Assembly (NCBI GenBank): GCA_016124665.1
Contig: WGNH01000014.1
Span: 1-64,000, forward strand
Direction of reading: 5' to 3'
From: Alphaproteobacteria bacterium
GTDB taxonomy: Bacteria > Pseudomonadota > Alphaproteobacteria > Caulobacterales > Maricaulaceae
DNA length: 64,000 nt
The notes below the pieces were generated by a model, which saw only the letters and a list, made by a program, of their open reading frames with translations, did no database searches and was not told the origin of the DNA. A program made the translations under genes and the position numbers. This document shows, in pieces, positions 19,707 through 27,970 of this stretch. Position 1 is the first letter of the stretch. Each line of letters opens with the position of its first letter.

Positions 19707-21128
19707 ATGTCACTGGACTGGAAGCGATGGACAGCCTTGCTGGCCATGGGGGCGCTCGCCGCCTGCTCGGGCGCTGAAGATAATGGCGAAAGCCCGTCAG
19801 ACGGAGAGGACGACGAGGCCGCGGAGCTGGTGCGCTTTGATCTGGATCCCTATCCCTCGACCTATTCGCCGCAAGCTGGCGAAACCACTATCATCACCGG
19901 CGCGACGATTTTCGACGGCGCCGGCAATGAGATCGAGAATGGCGACGTCCTGATCGAGAACGGCCGTATTGCGGCCGTCGGTCAGGGGCTGGAAGCGCCT
20001 GAAGGGGCCGTCATTGTCAACGCCGCGGGCCGTTTCATCACGCCCGGCGTTATCGACATCCACTCCCACCTCGGGGATTATCCCTCACCGCAGGTTGACG
20101 CGCATTCTGACGGTAATGAGCTGACGCAGCCGAACACCGCCGAGGTCTGGGCAGAGCATTCCGTCTGGCCGCAGGATCCGGGATTTGCCCGCGCGCTGGC
20201 CGGTGGCGTCACCACGCTTCATGTCCTGCCGGGCTCCGGCAATCTATTCGGCGGCCGCGGCATCACGCTCCGCAATGTCGCCGCCCGCACGGTTCAGGAT
20301 ATGAAATTCCCGGATGCGCCCTACACGCTGAAAATGGCCTGTGGCGAGAATCCGTCGCGCGTTTACGGCAGCCGCGGATCGTCACCGGCGACGGATATGG
20401 GCAATATGGCCGGATACCGCGCCAGCTGGATCCGCGCCGCGGATTACCGCGATAGCTGGAATGACCACTGGGATGACCCGGAAAACAATCCGGCCCCGAC
20501 CCGCGACCTGGAACTCGACACGCTGATGGGCGTCCTGGAAGGCGAAATCCTGATTCAGATGCATTGCTACCGTGCCGACCAGATGGCGCAGGTCATCGAT
20601 ATGAGCGAGGAATTCGGATACCAGGTCACGACATTCCATCACGCTGTCGAAGCCTACAAGATCCCCGACCTTCTGGCCGAAGCCGACATCTGCGCTGCGG
20701 TCTGGGCAGACTGGGGCGGTTTCAAGATGGAAGCCTATGACACGGTCCGCGAAAATCTCGCCCTGACGCATTCCAACGGGGCTTGCGCCATGATCCACTC
20801 GGATGATGCGCTGGGCATTCAGCGGCTCAATCAGGAGGTCGCAAAAGCGCTCTCCGATGGCCGCCGTATGGGGCTCGAGATTTCAGATGCGGAAGCCGTC
20901 TCCTGGTTCACCTCCAATCCGGCGCGCGCGCTGGGGATTGCGGATGAAACCGGATCCATCGAGGCCGGCAAACGCGCCGACATCGTTATCTGGTCGGCCC
21001 ATCCCTTCTCCACCTATGCGCAGGCGGATCACGTCTATATCGACGGGGCGCTGATGTATGACCGCGCCAATGACGTGCAACCGGTCAGCGATTTTGACCT
21101 GGGACAGATTGGTGAGGGAGACGACTGA
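19707..21128 (+). CDS. Amidohydrolase lipoprotein (metal site intact)
   Basis: An exported amidohydrolase of 473 residues. The signal ends in lipobox LAAC (Cys20), so it is likely an envelope lipoprotein. The amidohydrolase fold starts with TIFDGAGNEIENGDVLIENG. The metal motif ITPGVIDIHSHLG has both histidines (119 and 121). Further likely ligands are in LIQMHCYRADQ, TTFHHAVEAYK and MIHSDD. The closing strands have ARALGIADETGSIEAGKRAD. Related proteins are annotated as imidazolonepropionase-like or peptidase-type amidohydrolases; the substrate is unknown. It overlaps the next gene by one base (TGATG), so the two are translationally coupled. Confidence 0.9.
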   Translation: MSLDWKRWTALLAMGALAACSGAEDNGESPSDGEDDEAAELVRFDLDPYPSTYSPQAGETTIITGATIFDGAGNEIENGDVLIENGRIAAVGQGLEAPEGAVIVNAAGRFITPGVIDIHSHLGDYPSPQVDAHSDGNELTQPNTAEVWAEHSVWPQDPGFARALAGGVTTLHVLPGSGNLFGGRGITLRNVAARTVQDMKFPDAPYTLKMACGENPSRVYGSRGSSPATDMGNMAGYRASWIRAADYRDSWNDHWDDPENNPAPTRDLELDTLMGVLEGEILIQMHCYRADQMAQVIDMSEEFGYQVTTFHHAVEAYKIPDLLAEADICAAVWADWGGFKMEAYDTVRENLALTHSNGACAMIHSDDALGIQRLNQEVAKALSDGRRMGLEISDAEAVSWFTSNPARALGIADETGSIEAGKRADIVIWSAHPFSTYAQADHVYIDGALMYDRANDVQPVSDFDLGQIGEGDD

Positions 21129-22396
21129 TGAAAACGATCATTGCACTTCTCGCTGCCGGTACCGCGCTGACCAGTGCGGCGGCCGCGCAGGACCTCGCCA
21201 TTCTCAATGGCCGCGTCATCACCAATACCGACCAGGGGCAGATCAGCTCCGGCGGGGTGCTGATCCGCGATGGCGTAATTGTCTCGGTCGGCGCGAATAT
21301 CGACGTCCCTGACGGTGTCGACACTATTGACGCCAATGGCGGATGGATCACGCCGGGTATTTTCGCGCCTTTCACCCAGCTTGGCCTCATCGAGGTCGCA
21401 CTCGAGGATACCGCCAATGACGCCTCGGCGTCCGAAAGCGAATTCTCGGTGGCACTGGATGTTGCCGACAGCTTCAATCCGAACGGCACCTATATCGCCA
21501 CATCGCGGATCGAGGGTGTGACCCGCTTCGCTGTGGTCCCGTCAACCGGATCGACAGTGTTTGCCGGGCTCGGCGCTCTGGGAGATTCCAGCGGCGACAT
21601 GGATTCGCTGTTTGATACGCAAAGCTTCGTCTTCGCCGATCTCAGCCAGTCCGGCGCCGGTTCTGCCGGCGGTTCGCGGTCTGCCGCCTGGGCCTATCTG
21701 GAGGCGGCGTTCGGCGATGCCCGGGCCTATCCGGGGCGCTATGCTTCCGGCCAGGGCGATGCGCTGAGCCGTTATGATGCGGCCTCATTGGTAGATGTGG
21801 TCCGGGGCCGTATGCCGCTCATCCTCGAAGTGGATCGCGCCGCGGATATCCGCCGGGCCATCCGCTTTGCAGAAGAAAATGCGCCGGTCCAGCTGGTGAT
21901 ATTCGGAGCCGCCGAAGCCTGGATGGTGGCCGGCGAACTGGCGGAAGCCGGTATTCCTGTACTGATGGATCCGATGCGGAACCTGCCCTCCTCCTTTGAT
22001 GCGCTCGGATCAACGCTGGAAGCCGCTGCACGTCTTGATGCGGCGGGTGTGCGTGTGGCCTATACGACGCAGACAGCGGACGGTTATTTCAACGCCCGGC
22101 TGCTGCCGCAACATGCCGGGAATGCCGTGACAAACGGCGTGTCCTGGGAGACTGCCTTCCGGGCCATTACCCTGACACCGGCTGAAATCTACGGGGTTGG
22201 CGACCAATATGGCGCCCTTGCCGCCGGTTATATGGCGGATGTTGTTGTCTGGGACGGCGATCCGCTTGAAGTGATGTCGGCCCCCACTCATGTCATCATT
22301 GACGGCGAAGAGACGGAAATGTCCTCTCGTCAGACCCGGTTGCGGGATCGTTATGCTGACATGGATGACACAACGCCTTTCGGTTATCGCCGCTAG
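21128..22396 (+). CDS. Amidohydrolase paralogue lacking the HxH metal motif
   Basis: An exported amidohydrolase-like protein of 422 residues. The signal peptide is MKTIIALLAAGTALTSAAAA, probably cleaved before QD, with no lipobox. The fold is recognisable: NGRVITNTDQGQISSGGVLI at the start and AGYMADVVVWDGDPLE at the end. At the position of the partner's DIHSHLG, however, this protein reads IFAPFTQLG. The two metal-binding histidines are replaced by Phe and Gln, and the later histidine ligands are not seen either. It is therefore probably catalytically silent or uses another mechanism. It is coupled to the upstream lipoprotein paralogue and may form a heteromer with it (inference). Confidence 0.88.
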   Translation: MKTIIALLAAGTALTSAAAAQDLAILNGRVITNTDQGQISSGGVLIRDGVIVSVGANIDVPDGVDTIDANGGWITPGIFAPFTQLGLIEVALEDTANDASASESEFSVALDVADSFNPNGTYIATSRIEGVTRFAVVPSTGSTVFAGLGALGDSSGDMDSLFDTQSFVFADLSQSGAGSAGGSRSAAWAYLEAAFGDARAYPGRYASGQGDALSRYDAASLVDVVRGRMPLILEVDRAADIRRAIRFAEENAPVQLVIFGAAEAWMVAGELAEAGIPVLMDPMRNLPSSFDALGSTLEAAARLDAAGVRVAYTTQTADGYFNARLLPQHAGNAVTNGVSWETAFRAITLTPAEIYGVGDQYGALAAGYMADVVVWDGDPLEVMSAPTHVIIDGEETEMSSRQTRLRDRYADMDDTTPFGYRR

Positions 22397-22454
22397 AGGG
22401 TCACGCTGATTGACAGTTCCGGCGCCATTCGTATGGTGCCGCCAACTTTAGGAG

Positions 22455-22481
22455 GGTCGCGCCTATCGAATAGGCGCGACC
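22455..22481 (+). repeat. Perfect 12 bp inverted repeat upstream of the DEAD-box helicase
   Basis: GGTCGCGCCTAT (22455-22466), loop CGA, then ATAGGCGCGACC (22470-22481). It lies 58 bp beyond the amidohydrolase stop and 33 bp before the helicase ATG. There is no T tract after it, so it is a poor intrinsic terminator. It could be an operator, a leader hairpin of the helicase mRNA, or a 3' end-stabilising stem. Confidence 0.75.
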
Positions 22482-22514
22482 GCAACCCTGCCCGGATAGC
22501 TAGATAATCTTTTC

Positions 22515-23945
22515 ATGATCTCATTTTCAGACCTCGGCCTCGGCCAGAAACTTCTCGATGCCCTTGATGCCGTCGGCTACAAACAGCCGACCCCTATCCA
22601 GGAAGGTGCCATCCCCCACGCGCTCGCAGGCAAAGACGTTCTGGGCATCGCCCAGACCGGCACCGGCAAGACCGCGTCCTTCACGCTTCCTCTGATCGAA
22701 CGCCTGTCCAAAGGCCGCGCCAAGGCCCGCATGCCCCGCTCGCTGATCCTGTCGCCGACCCGTGAGCTGGCTGCGCAGATTGCGGATAACTTCGACAATT
22801 ACGCCAAGAATACCAAGCTGACGAAAGTCCTGCTGATTGGGGGCGTCGCTTTCGGCCCGCAAGAGGAAATTCTCAACAAGGGGGCCGATGTCGTTATTGC
22901 AACGCCCGGCCGCCTGCTGGACCAGTTCGAACGCGGCAAAGTTTTGCTCAACGGTGTGCAGATCCTGGTGATTGATGAAGCCGACCGGATGCTGGATATG
23001 GGTTTCATCCCGGATATCGAACGTATCTTGAAAACCCTGCCCGCGCAGCGCCAGACGCTGTTTTTCTCGGCCACCATGCCACCGGAAATCAAGTCGCTCG
23101 TGGATCGTTTCATGAATGATCCGGTGCGCGTTGAAGTCTCGCGCCCGGCCTCGACCGCAACGACGATCACGCAATTGGTGGCGCGGGTGAAAGACAAGAC
23201 GCCTGCTGCCAAGCGCGACATGCTGCGCAAGGCCATCGGGCGGAGCGGCGTGAAGAACGGCATCATTTTCTGCAACCGCAAGCGTGATGTCGACACCGTG
23301 GCACGATCACTGATCAAGCACGGTTTCTCGGCCGCGCCGATCCATGGCGATCTTGACCAGTCCACGCGGACCAAAACGCTGGACGAGTTCAAGTCGGACA
23401 CGTTGCGCTTTCTTGTCGCCAGCGATGTCGCTGCCCGGGGGCTAGACATTCCGGCGGTCAGCCATGTGTTCAATTTCGATGTGCCCCATAATGCGGAGGA
23501 TTATGTCCACCGCATCGGCCGCACAGGCCGCGCCGGGCTTGAGGGCGAAGCGATAACCATTGTCGGTCCCTCGGACGATCGTAATCTCGCCGCCGTCGAA
23601 AAAATGCTCGGAAAGAAGATCCCGTCTGCCAATTTCGGTGACGGTGCCCCTTCCGCGCCCGAGACCGGACAAGCGGACGAAACAAAGCCCTCTCGCGGGC
23701 GCAAGCGGCGGCCTGCCAAAAAAGAGACGGAAAAATCCGCAGCACCAGACAAGGCCGAAAAGCCGGACGCGGAGACATCTGAAGCTCCTGTGGCCGAGGC
23801 CCTGAATACGCCGGAAAAGCCGAAACCGGTCCCGCGCCGTGAGCGGTCGGGCCGCAGCACCGCAAGGGATTCTGGCGGCGGCAAAGACAATGTCAAAGGC
23901 TTCGGCGATGATACGCCGGCCTTTTTCAATATCGGGCAGGGTTAA
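22515..23945 (+). CDS. rhlE: DEAD-box RNA helicase, RhlE type
   Basis: ATP-dependent RNA helicase acting in ribosome assembly and RNA decay. It has 476 residues. In order: Q motif (GYKQPTPIQEGAIP), motif I AQTGTGKT, Ia PTRELAAQ, motif II IDEADRMLDMGF, motif III FFSATMP, and C-lobe motifs SDVAARGLDIPAVSHV and HRIGRTGR. A basic, disordered tail of about 110 residues rich in Lys, Pro and Ala follows (GRKRRPAKKE, PRRERSGR). The start MISFSDLGLGQKLLDAL matches the family, although no good Shine-Dalgarno precedes it. The hairpin in its leader may take part in control, for example in the cold, as known for related helicases. Confidence 0.94.
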   Translation: MISFSDLGLGQKLLDALDAVGYKQPTPIQEGAIPHALAGKDVLGIAQTGTGKTASFTLPLIERLSKGRAKARMPRSLILSPTRELAAQIADNFDNYAKNTKLTKVLLIGGVAFGPQEEILNKGADVVIATPGRLLDQFERGKVLLNGVQILVIDEADRMLDMGFIPDIERILKTLPAQRQTLFFSATMPPEIKSLVDRFMNDPVRVEVSRPASTATTITQLVARVKDKTPAAKRDMLRKAIGRSGVKNGIIFCNRKRDVDTVARSLIKHGFSAAPIHGDLDQSTRTKTLDEFKSDTLRFLVASDVAARGLDIPAVSHVFNFDVPHNAEDYVHRIGRTGRAGLEGEAITIVGPSDDRNLAAVEKMLGKKIPSANFGDGAPSAPETGQADETKPSRGRKRRPAKKETEKSAAPDKAEKPDAETSEAPVAEALNTPEKPKPVPRRERSGRSTARDSGGGKDNVKGFGDDTPAFFNIGQG

Positions 23946-24015
23946 TTCTGCCGGGCTGTTTACCGCTTCTTTCCCTTTGTGACGCACTTTGGAGACCACA
24001 CGAATCACGGGACAG

Positions 24016-25104
24016 ATGTGGTTCATCGTAAAACGGATTATCAAGGGGTTGGCCGTGAACGGACGTTTGCAGGGACCAGAAGGTCGCACATTGGCGAAAG
24101 AAACGCTCGATTTGATGGAGCGTTACGACGTCGCGCCCACGCCAGAGAATTACGCCGTCTTTTCCAGTTTTGCCTCCGATTCCATACCGGAATTGTGTGA
24201 GGCGGTTTCAGCCCGGATTGAAAAGGGCGAGCCGCTCAATCAGACGTTCTGCAACAGGATGTATGACGAGCACTTTGCCATCGCGAAAATCCAGGAAGCG
24301 GTCATGGCCAGCTCCGGTGCCATGGGCAAGGAGCTCGCCCAGGTTCGCGAAACCCTGAAAGCCGCCGAACAACATACCGCCGAGTATGGCGAAACGCTGG
24401 CCGGTGCCGAAACGGCGTTCGATGAAAATGCCGACCCGGATGCCGTCCGCAGCGTCGTCCAGTCGCTGGTCGCCGCGACGACACGGATGCAGCAACGCTC
24501 GCGCGAGCTGGAGCGCCGTCTGCATGAAACTTCCAGCGAAGTGGTCAAGCTGCGGACCAATCTGGAACGTGTCCGCGAAGAATCCATGACGGATGCCCTG
24601 ACCGGCATCGCCAACCGCAAGCGGTTTGACGAAATGCTGCGCAAGGGCCGCCGTTCGGCTGATGCCAATAACGAGTCCATGTGCCTCATTCTCTGCGACA
24701 TTGATCATTTCAAGCGCTTCAATGACACGTGGGGCCATCAGACAGGGGACCAGATCATCCGCTTTGTGGCGGGCTGCATGACCCGCAATGCCGGTGACAC
24801 GCACACGGTTGCGCGTTATGGCGGCGAGGAATTTGCCGTTGTGATGCCGAAAACCAGCCTGATGGAAGCCAATGCACTGGCTGAAAAAATCCGCATGACG
24901 GTTGAGGGTAAGCGCTTGCTGCGCAAGTCAACCAGCGAGGATCTGGGCAATATCACCATTTCGCTCGGTGTCGCCAGCTACAAGCATGGCGAGGCGGTCG
25001 AGGAATTGATCGAGCGCGCCGATTCCAATCTCTACAAGTCCAAGAAAGACGGACGTAACCGGGTCACGACAGAAACCGGCGACAGTGTCCGGTCGGCTGC
25101 CTAG
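24016..25104 (+). CDS. GGDEF diguanylate cyclase
   Basis: Makes cyclic di-GMP, the second messenger for surface attachment and motility. With ATG 24016 it has 362 residues; a TTG at 23989 and a GTG at 24055 are alternatives. The N-terminal half (GPEGRTLAKETLDLMERYDV, APTPENYAVF) belongs to a helical domain common in alphaproteobacterial cyclases. A coiled coil follows (RMQQRSRELERRLHETSSEV). The GGDEF domain starts at DALTGIANRKRFDE, with CDIDHFKRFNDTWGHQTGD and active-site RYGGEEFAVVMP. No RxxD inhibitory I-site is present in the expected place before GGEEF. No membrane segment was seen, so it is likely cytosolic. A terminator follows. Confidence 0.93.
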   Translation: MWFIVKRIIKGLAVNGRLQGPEGRTLAKETLDLMERYDVAPTPENYAVFSSFASDSIPELCEAVSARIEKGEPLNQTFCNRMYDEHFAIAKIQEAVMASSGAMGKELAQVRETLKAAEQHTAEYGETLAGAETAFDENADPDAVRSVVQSLVAATTRMQQRSRELERRLHETSSEVVKLRTNLERVREESMTDALTGIANRKRFDEMLRKGRRSADANNESMCLILCDIDHFKRFNDTWGHQTGDQIIRFVAGCMTRNAGDTHTVARYGGEEFAVVMPKTSLMEANALAEKIRMTVEGKRLLRKSTSEDLGNITISLGVASYKHGEAVEELIERADSNLYKSKKDGRNRVTTETGDSVRSAA

Positions 25105-25130
25105 CAGCGCCTGAAAAAACGCATTAGTTC

Positions 25131-25160
25131 AAGCCCCGGCATTCCCGCCGGGGCTTTTTC
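25131..25160 (+). terminator. Rho-independent terminator after the diguanylate cyclase gene
   Basis: Stem AAGCCCCGGC with GCCGGGGCTT around an ATTCCC loop, followed by TTTTTC. It begins 27 bp after the cyclase stop and separates it from the convergent GST/suf transcription unit. Confidence 0.92.
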
Positions 25161-25224
25161 ATTAGCACAACATTTTCCGGGAAATGCTTCACCCGCACCG
25201 CAAAAGCCGTATCTGTGTGGCGGC

Positions 25225-25830
25225 TCACGCAGCGGCCGGGGGTTCCGTCGACTGATAGGATGGACGCTCTTTCCATTTCTCATGGAAGGCCGTCAAACGA
25301 TCGCGGCCGGTCCGCCATTCGCTCTCCGGATAGCGGAAATCCAGATATCCAAGCGCCACGGCGATGGCCAAGCCGCCAAGATCGAAGGCGCCTGCAAACT
25401 TGTCAGCTTCGGATTCGAGCAGATCAAGTGACCGGCGGATGCCGCCTTCCTGCCGCTCGATCCAGAAATCAAAGCGTTTTTCGTCCGGCCGGGTCATTTC
25501 CACGCGGCGCCCCACAGCGAGGTCGAGGATACCGTCGGCAATCGCCTGGAAGCGCAAGACGCGCCAGCGCGATGTGCCGGATTTGGGAATCCAGCGGTCC
25601 TCATTGAGGCTGTCGATATATTCGCAGATCAGCGGGCTATCGACGAGCGGTGTGGCCCCGTCCCGGATGAGCGCCGGCACCTTGCCCAGAGGGTTGGCCG
25701 ATAGAAGATCATCCGGGTCATCCAGCGGCAGGGCCTCGATCTCCTCGATCCGGGCTGTTAGCCCCTGCTCCCGGATCAGCATCCGGCATTTCCGCGCATA
25801 GGGCGAAGTCTCGGTCATCAGCAGTTTCAC
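25225..25830 (-). CDS. Glutathione S-transferase family protein
   Basis: A cytosolic GST-fold protein, 201 residues with the chosen GTG start (25828-25830), which yields (V/M)KLLMTETSPYARKCRM, the normal N-terminus for this class. The glutathione site region includes NPLGKVPALI and VDSPLICEYID. The helical C-terminal domain has FDLGGLAIAVALGYLDFRYP. The first Ser of TSPYARK is the probable catalytic residue. It is last in the suf run, 116 bp beyond sufA, so it may be read through with suf or have its own promoter. The substrate is unknown. Confidence 0.9.
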   Translation of the reverse strand: MKLLMTETSPYARKCRMLIREQGLTARIEEIEALPLDDPDDLLSANPLGKVPALIRDGATPLVDSPLICEYIDSLNEDRWIPKSGTSRWRVLRFQAIADGILDLAVGRRVEMTRPDEKRFDFWIERQEGGIRRSLDLLESEADKFAGAFDLGGLAIAVALGYLDFRYPESEWRTGRDRLTAFHEKWKERPSYQSTEPPAAA

Positions 25831-25946
25831 GTCAGTCGCCCCTACAGCTTTGGCTAAACCGGATAGCCGTGCCGCGCTCTTCTTACTTGCAATCGGCCCG
25901 GCGAACGAATGCTTTTTCGCAGTCCGCCACGCGGCTTGCGCAGGAC

Positions 25947-26303
25947 TCAGTGCGTCGTCTGGGCGGGAATGAGGGTGACACTCTCGCCGCATCCGCAAGC
26001 ATCCGTCTCGTTCGGATTGCGGAACACGAATTTCGAGGAAATCGGAGTCACATCCCAGTCGATCTGTGATCCCAGAAGGAATAACAGGGAGGTGGCATCC
26101 ACGACGATGGTCACGCCCTTGTCCTCGACAATTTCGTCCAGCGGTTCGGGGGCGGTGATGTAATCCATCACATATTCCATACCGGCACAGCCGCCCTTCT
26201 TGACGCCCACGCGCAAATAACCGGCACCGCGGGACGCCATGATGTCCTTCACACGCTCGGCGGCGCGGTCGGAAATGGTCAGGGCCTGTTTCTTTTCGGT
26301 CAT
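25947..26303 (-). CDS. sufA: A-type Fe-S carrier SufA
   Basis: Carries Fe-S clusters from the SufBCD scaffold to client enzymes in the cytoplasm. It has 118 residues. The three ligand cysteines are Cys39 in KKGGCAGMEY and Cys103/Cys105 in DACGCGES, the A-type signature. I start at MTEKKQALTISDRAAERV; the frame continues 22 codons upstream into sufT without resemblance to the family. It is downstream of sufT with an 11 bp gap in the suf operon. IscA and ErpA are possible alternative names; the context favours SufA. Confidence 0.93.
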   Translation of the reverse strand: MTEKKQALTISDRAAERVKDIMASRGAGYLRVGVKKGGCAGMEYVMDYITAPEPLDEIVEDKGVTIVVDATSLLFLLGSQIDWDVTPISSKFVFRNPNETDACGCGESVTLIPAQTTH

Positions 26304-26314
26304 ATCCTTGGCCT

Positions 26315-26731
26315 CTACAGCATGTTCAGCGCCAGACGCGCTTCGTCGGTCATCCGGTCCGGCGTCCAAGGCGGTTCAAAGACCAGTTCGACCTTTACCT
26401 TTTCCACGCCCTCGACCTGCGCAGCCGCATCATGCACCCACATCGGCATCTCGCCCGCCACCGGACAGCCGGGTGCTGTCAGCGTCATGGTGATGTGCAT
26501 TGTGCGGTCATCATCCAGATCGACCTTGTAAATCAGGCCGAGCTCGTAGATATCGACCGGGATTTCCGGGTCGAAAACGGTCTTCATCGCCTCCACGACA
26601 TCTGCGGTGATCCGCTCCAGCTCCTCTTGCGGGATGCTGGAGGGCGCAGACGGGGTATCCGCTGCCGGCTCGGGATCCGGGCGGCGAGAAAGATCAATCA
26701 TATCGCGGGCATTTTCGGTCATGTCAGTCAT
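26315..26731 (-). CDS. sufT: SufT, MIP18-family Fe-S assembly factor
   Basis: A small Fe-S maturation factor, 138 residues. A disordered acidic/proline-rich leader of about 35 residues precedes the MIP18/DUF59 domain. The domain shows TVFDPEIPVDIYELGLIYKV and MTLTAPGCPVAGEMP with its conserved Cys, then VELVFEPPWTPDRMTDEAR. Related proteins assist cluster delivery. Its start follows the sufS stop directly with no gap, so it should be cotranslated with sufS. Confidence 0.94.
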   Translation of the reverse strand: MTDMTENARDMIDLSRRPDPEPAADTPSAPSSIPQEELERITADVVEAMKTVFDPEIPVDIYELGLIYKVDLDDDRTMHITMTLTAPGCPVAGEMPMWVHDAAAQVEGVEKVKVELVFEPPWTPDRMTDEARLALNML

Positions 26732-27970
26732 CTAGATGAGAAAACTCTTCGCTTTATGCAATGCCTCGAGAAAGACATCGACTTCGTCAGCCGTATTGTA
26801 GATCGCGAAACTGGCCCGGACCGTCGAGTCCACGCCGAAGCGGCGCATCAGCGGCTGGGCACAGTGATGACCGGCGCGCACCGCCACACCATATTTGTCT
26901 AGCAATTGCGCCAGATCATGCGCATGCGCGCCGTCCAAGGCAAAGGACAGGATCGCCCCCTTGTCCTGCGCCGTGCCGATCAGCTGGATGCCCGGCATGG
27001 CGGACACGCCCTGGGTCGCCCGGTCGAGCAGCGCGCGCTCGTGCTCCATCACCGCAATGCGATCGAAGCGGCTGACCCAATCGATTGCGGCGCCGAGCCC
27101 GATGACATCCGCTATGGCCGACGTTCCGGCCTCGAATTTGTGCGGTACATCGGCCCAGGTCGAATGATCTTCATGGACATCGGCGATCATCTCGCCCCCG
27201 CCCTGCCAGGGCGGCAGCCGGTCCAGCCAGTCGCCCGACGCATAAAGCGCACCGGCGCCTGACGGGCCATAGAGCTTGTGGCCAGTGAAGACGAAAAAGT
27301 CACAACCGAGCCCGGTCACATTGACCGGCATGTGAACCGCAGACTGCGAACCGTCCAGCAGCACGGCCGCGCCATTGTCGCGGGCCATCTTCACGATACG
27401 CGAGGCCTCATTCGTGGTGCCCAGCACGTTGGACATATGGACCATGGCCACCAGCCGCGTGCGCGCACTCATCAGGCCCATCAGCGCATCATAATCGAGC
27501 TCTCCGGTCTGGGTGACCGGGCACCATCTGATCACCGCACCGGTGCGCTGTGCCAGCAGCTGCCAGGGAATGATGTTGGAGTGGTGCTCCATCTGGCTGA
27601 GGATGATTTCGTCCCCGGATTCAAGGGTCTGGCCGAAACTGTTGGCGACCAGATTGATGGCTTCTGTGGCACCGCGCGTCAGAACGATCTGCGCGGCATT
27701 CTGAGCGCCCAGAAAGTCGGCAATCTTCTGCCGTGCGCCCTCGAACGCCTCGGTGGCCTCATTGGCCAGCGTATGCAGGCCGCGATGCACATTGGCATAG
27801 GAATAGCGATACACGTTCGAGAGCGCCTCGATCACAGCCTCCGGCTTCTGCGCGGAGGCAGCATTGTCCAGATAAACCAGTGGCTTGCCATTGATCTCGC
27901 GCTGCAGGATCGGGAATTCCGACCGGATCGCCGCGATATCGAGCGCCTTTATGGGCGTGTGCGCCGTCAT
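26732..27970 (-). CDS. sufS: SufS-type (class II) cysteine desulfurase
   Basis: PLP enzyme that takes sulfur from cysteine as persulfide for Fe-S assembly. It has 412 residues. Class II features are YLDNAASAQKP near the N-terminus, PLP-binding Lys232 in TGHKLYGPSG, and catalytic Cys370 in VRAGHHCAQPLM, with the short active-site loop of SufS. It overlaps sufD by 4 bp (ATGA). No SufE gene is in this window, so its sulfur acceptor is either encoded elsewhere or replaced. Confidence 0.96.
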   Translation of the reverse strand: MTAHTPIKALDIAAIRSEFPILQREINGKPLVYLDNAASAQKPEAVIEALSNVYRYSYANVHRGLHTLANEATEAFEGARQKIADFLGAQNAAQIVLTRGATEAINLVANSFGQTLESGDEIILSQMEHHSNIIPWQLLAQRTGAVIRWCPVTQTGELDYDALMGLMSARTRLVAMVHMSNVLGTTNEASRIVKMARDNGAAVLLDGSQSAVHMPVNVTGLGCDFFVFTGHKLYGPSGAGALYASGDWLDRLPPWQGGGEMIADVHEDHSTWADVPHKFEAGTSAIADVIGLGAAIDWVSRFDRIAVMEHERALLDRATQGVSAMPGIQLIGTAQDKGAILSFALDGAHAHDLAQLLDKYGVAVRAGHHCAQPLMRRFGVDSTVRASFAIYNTADEVDVFLEALHKAKSFLI

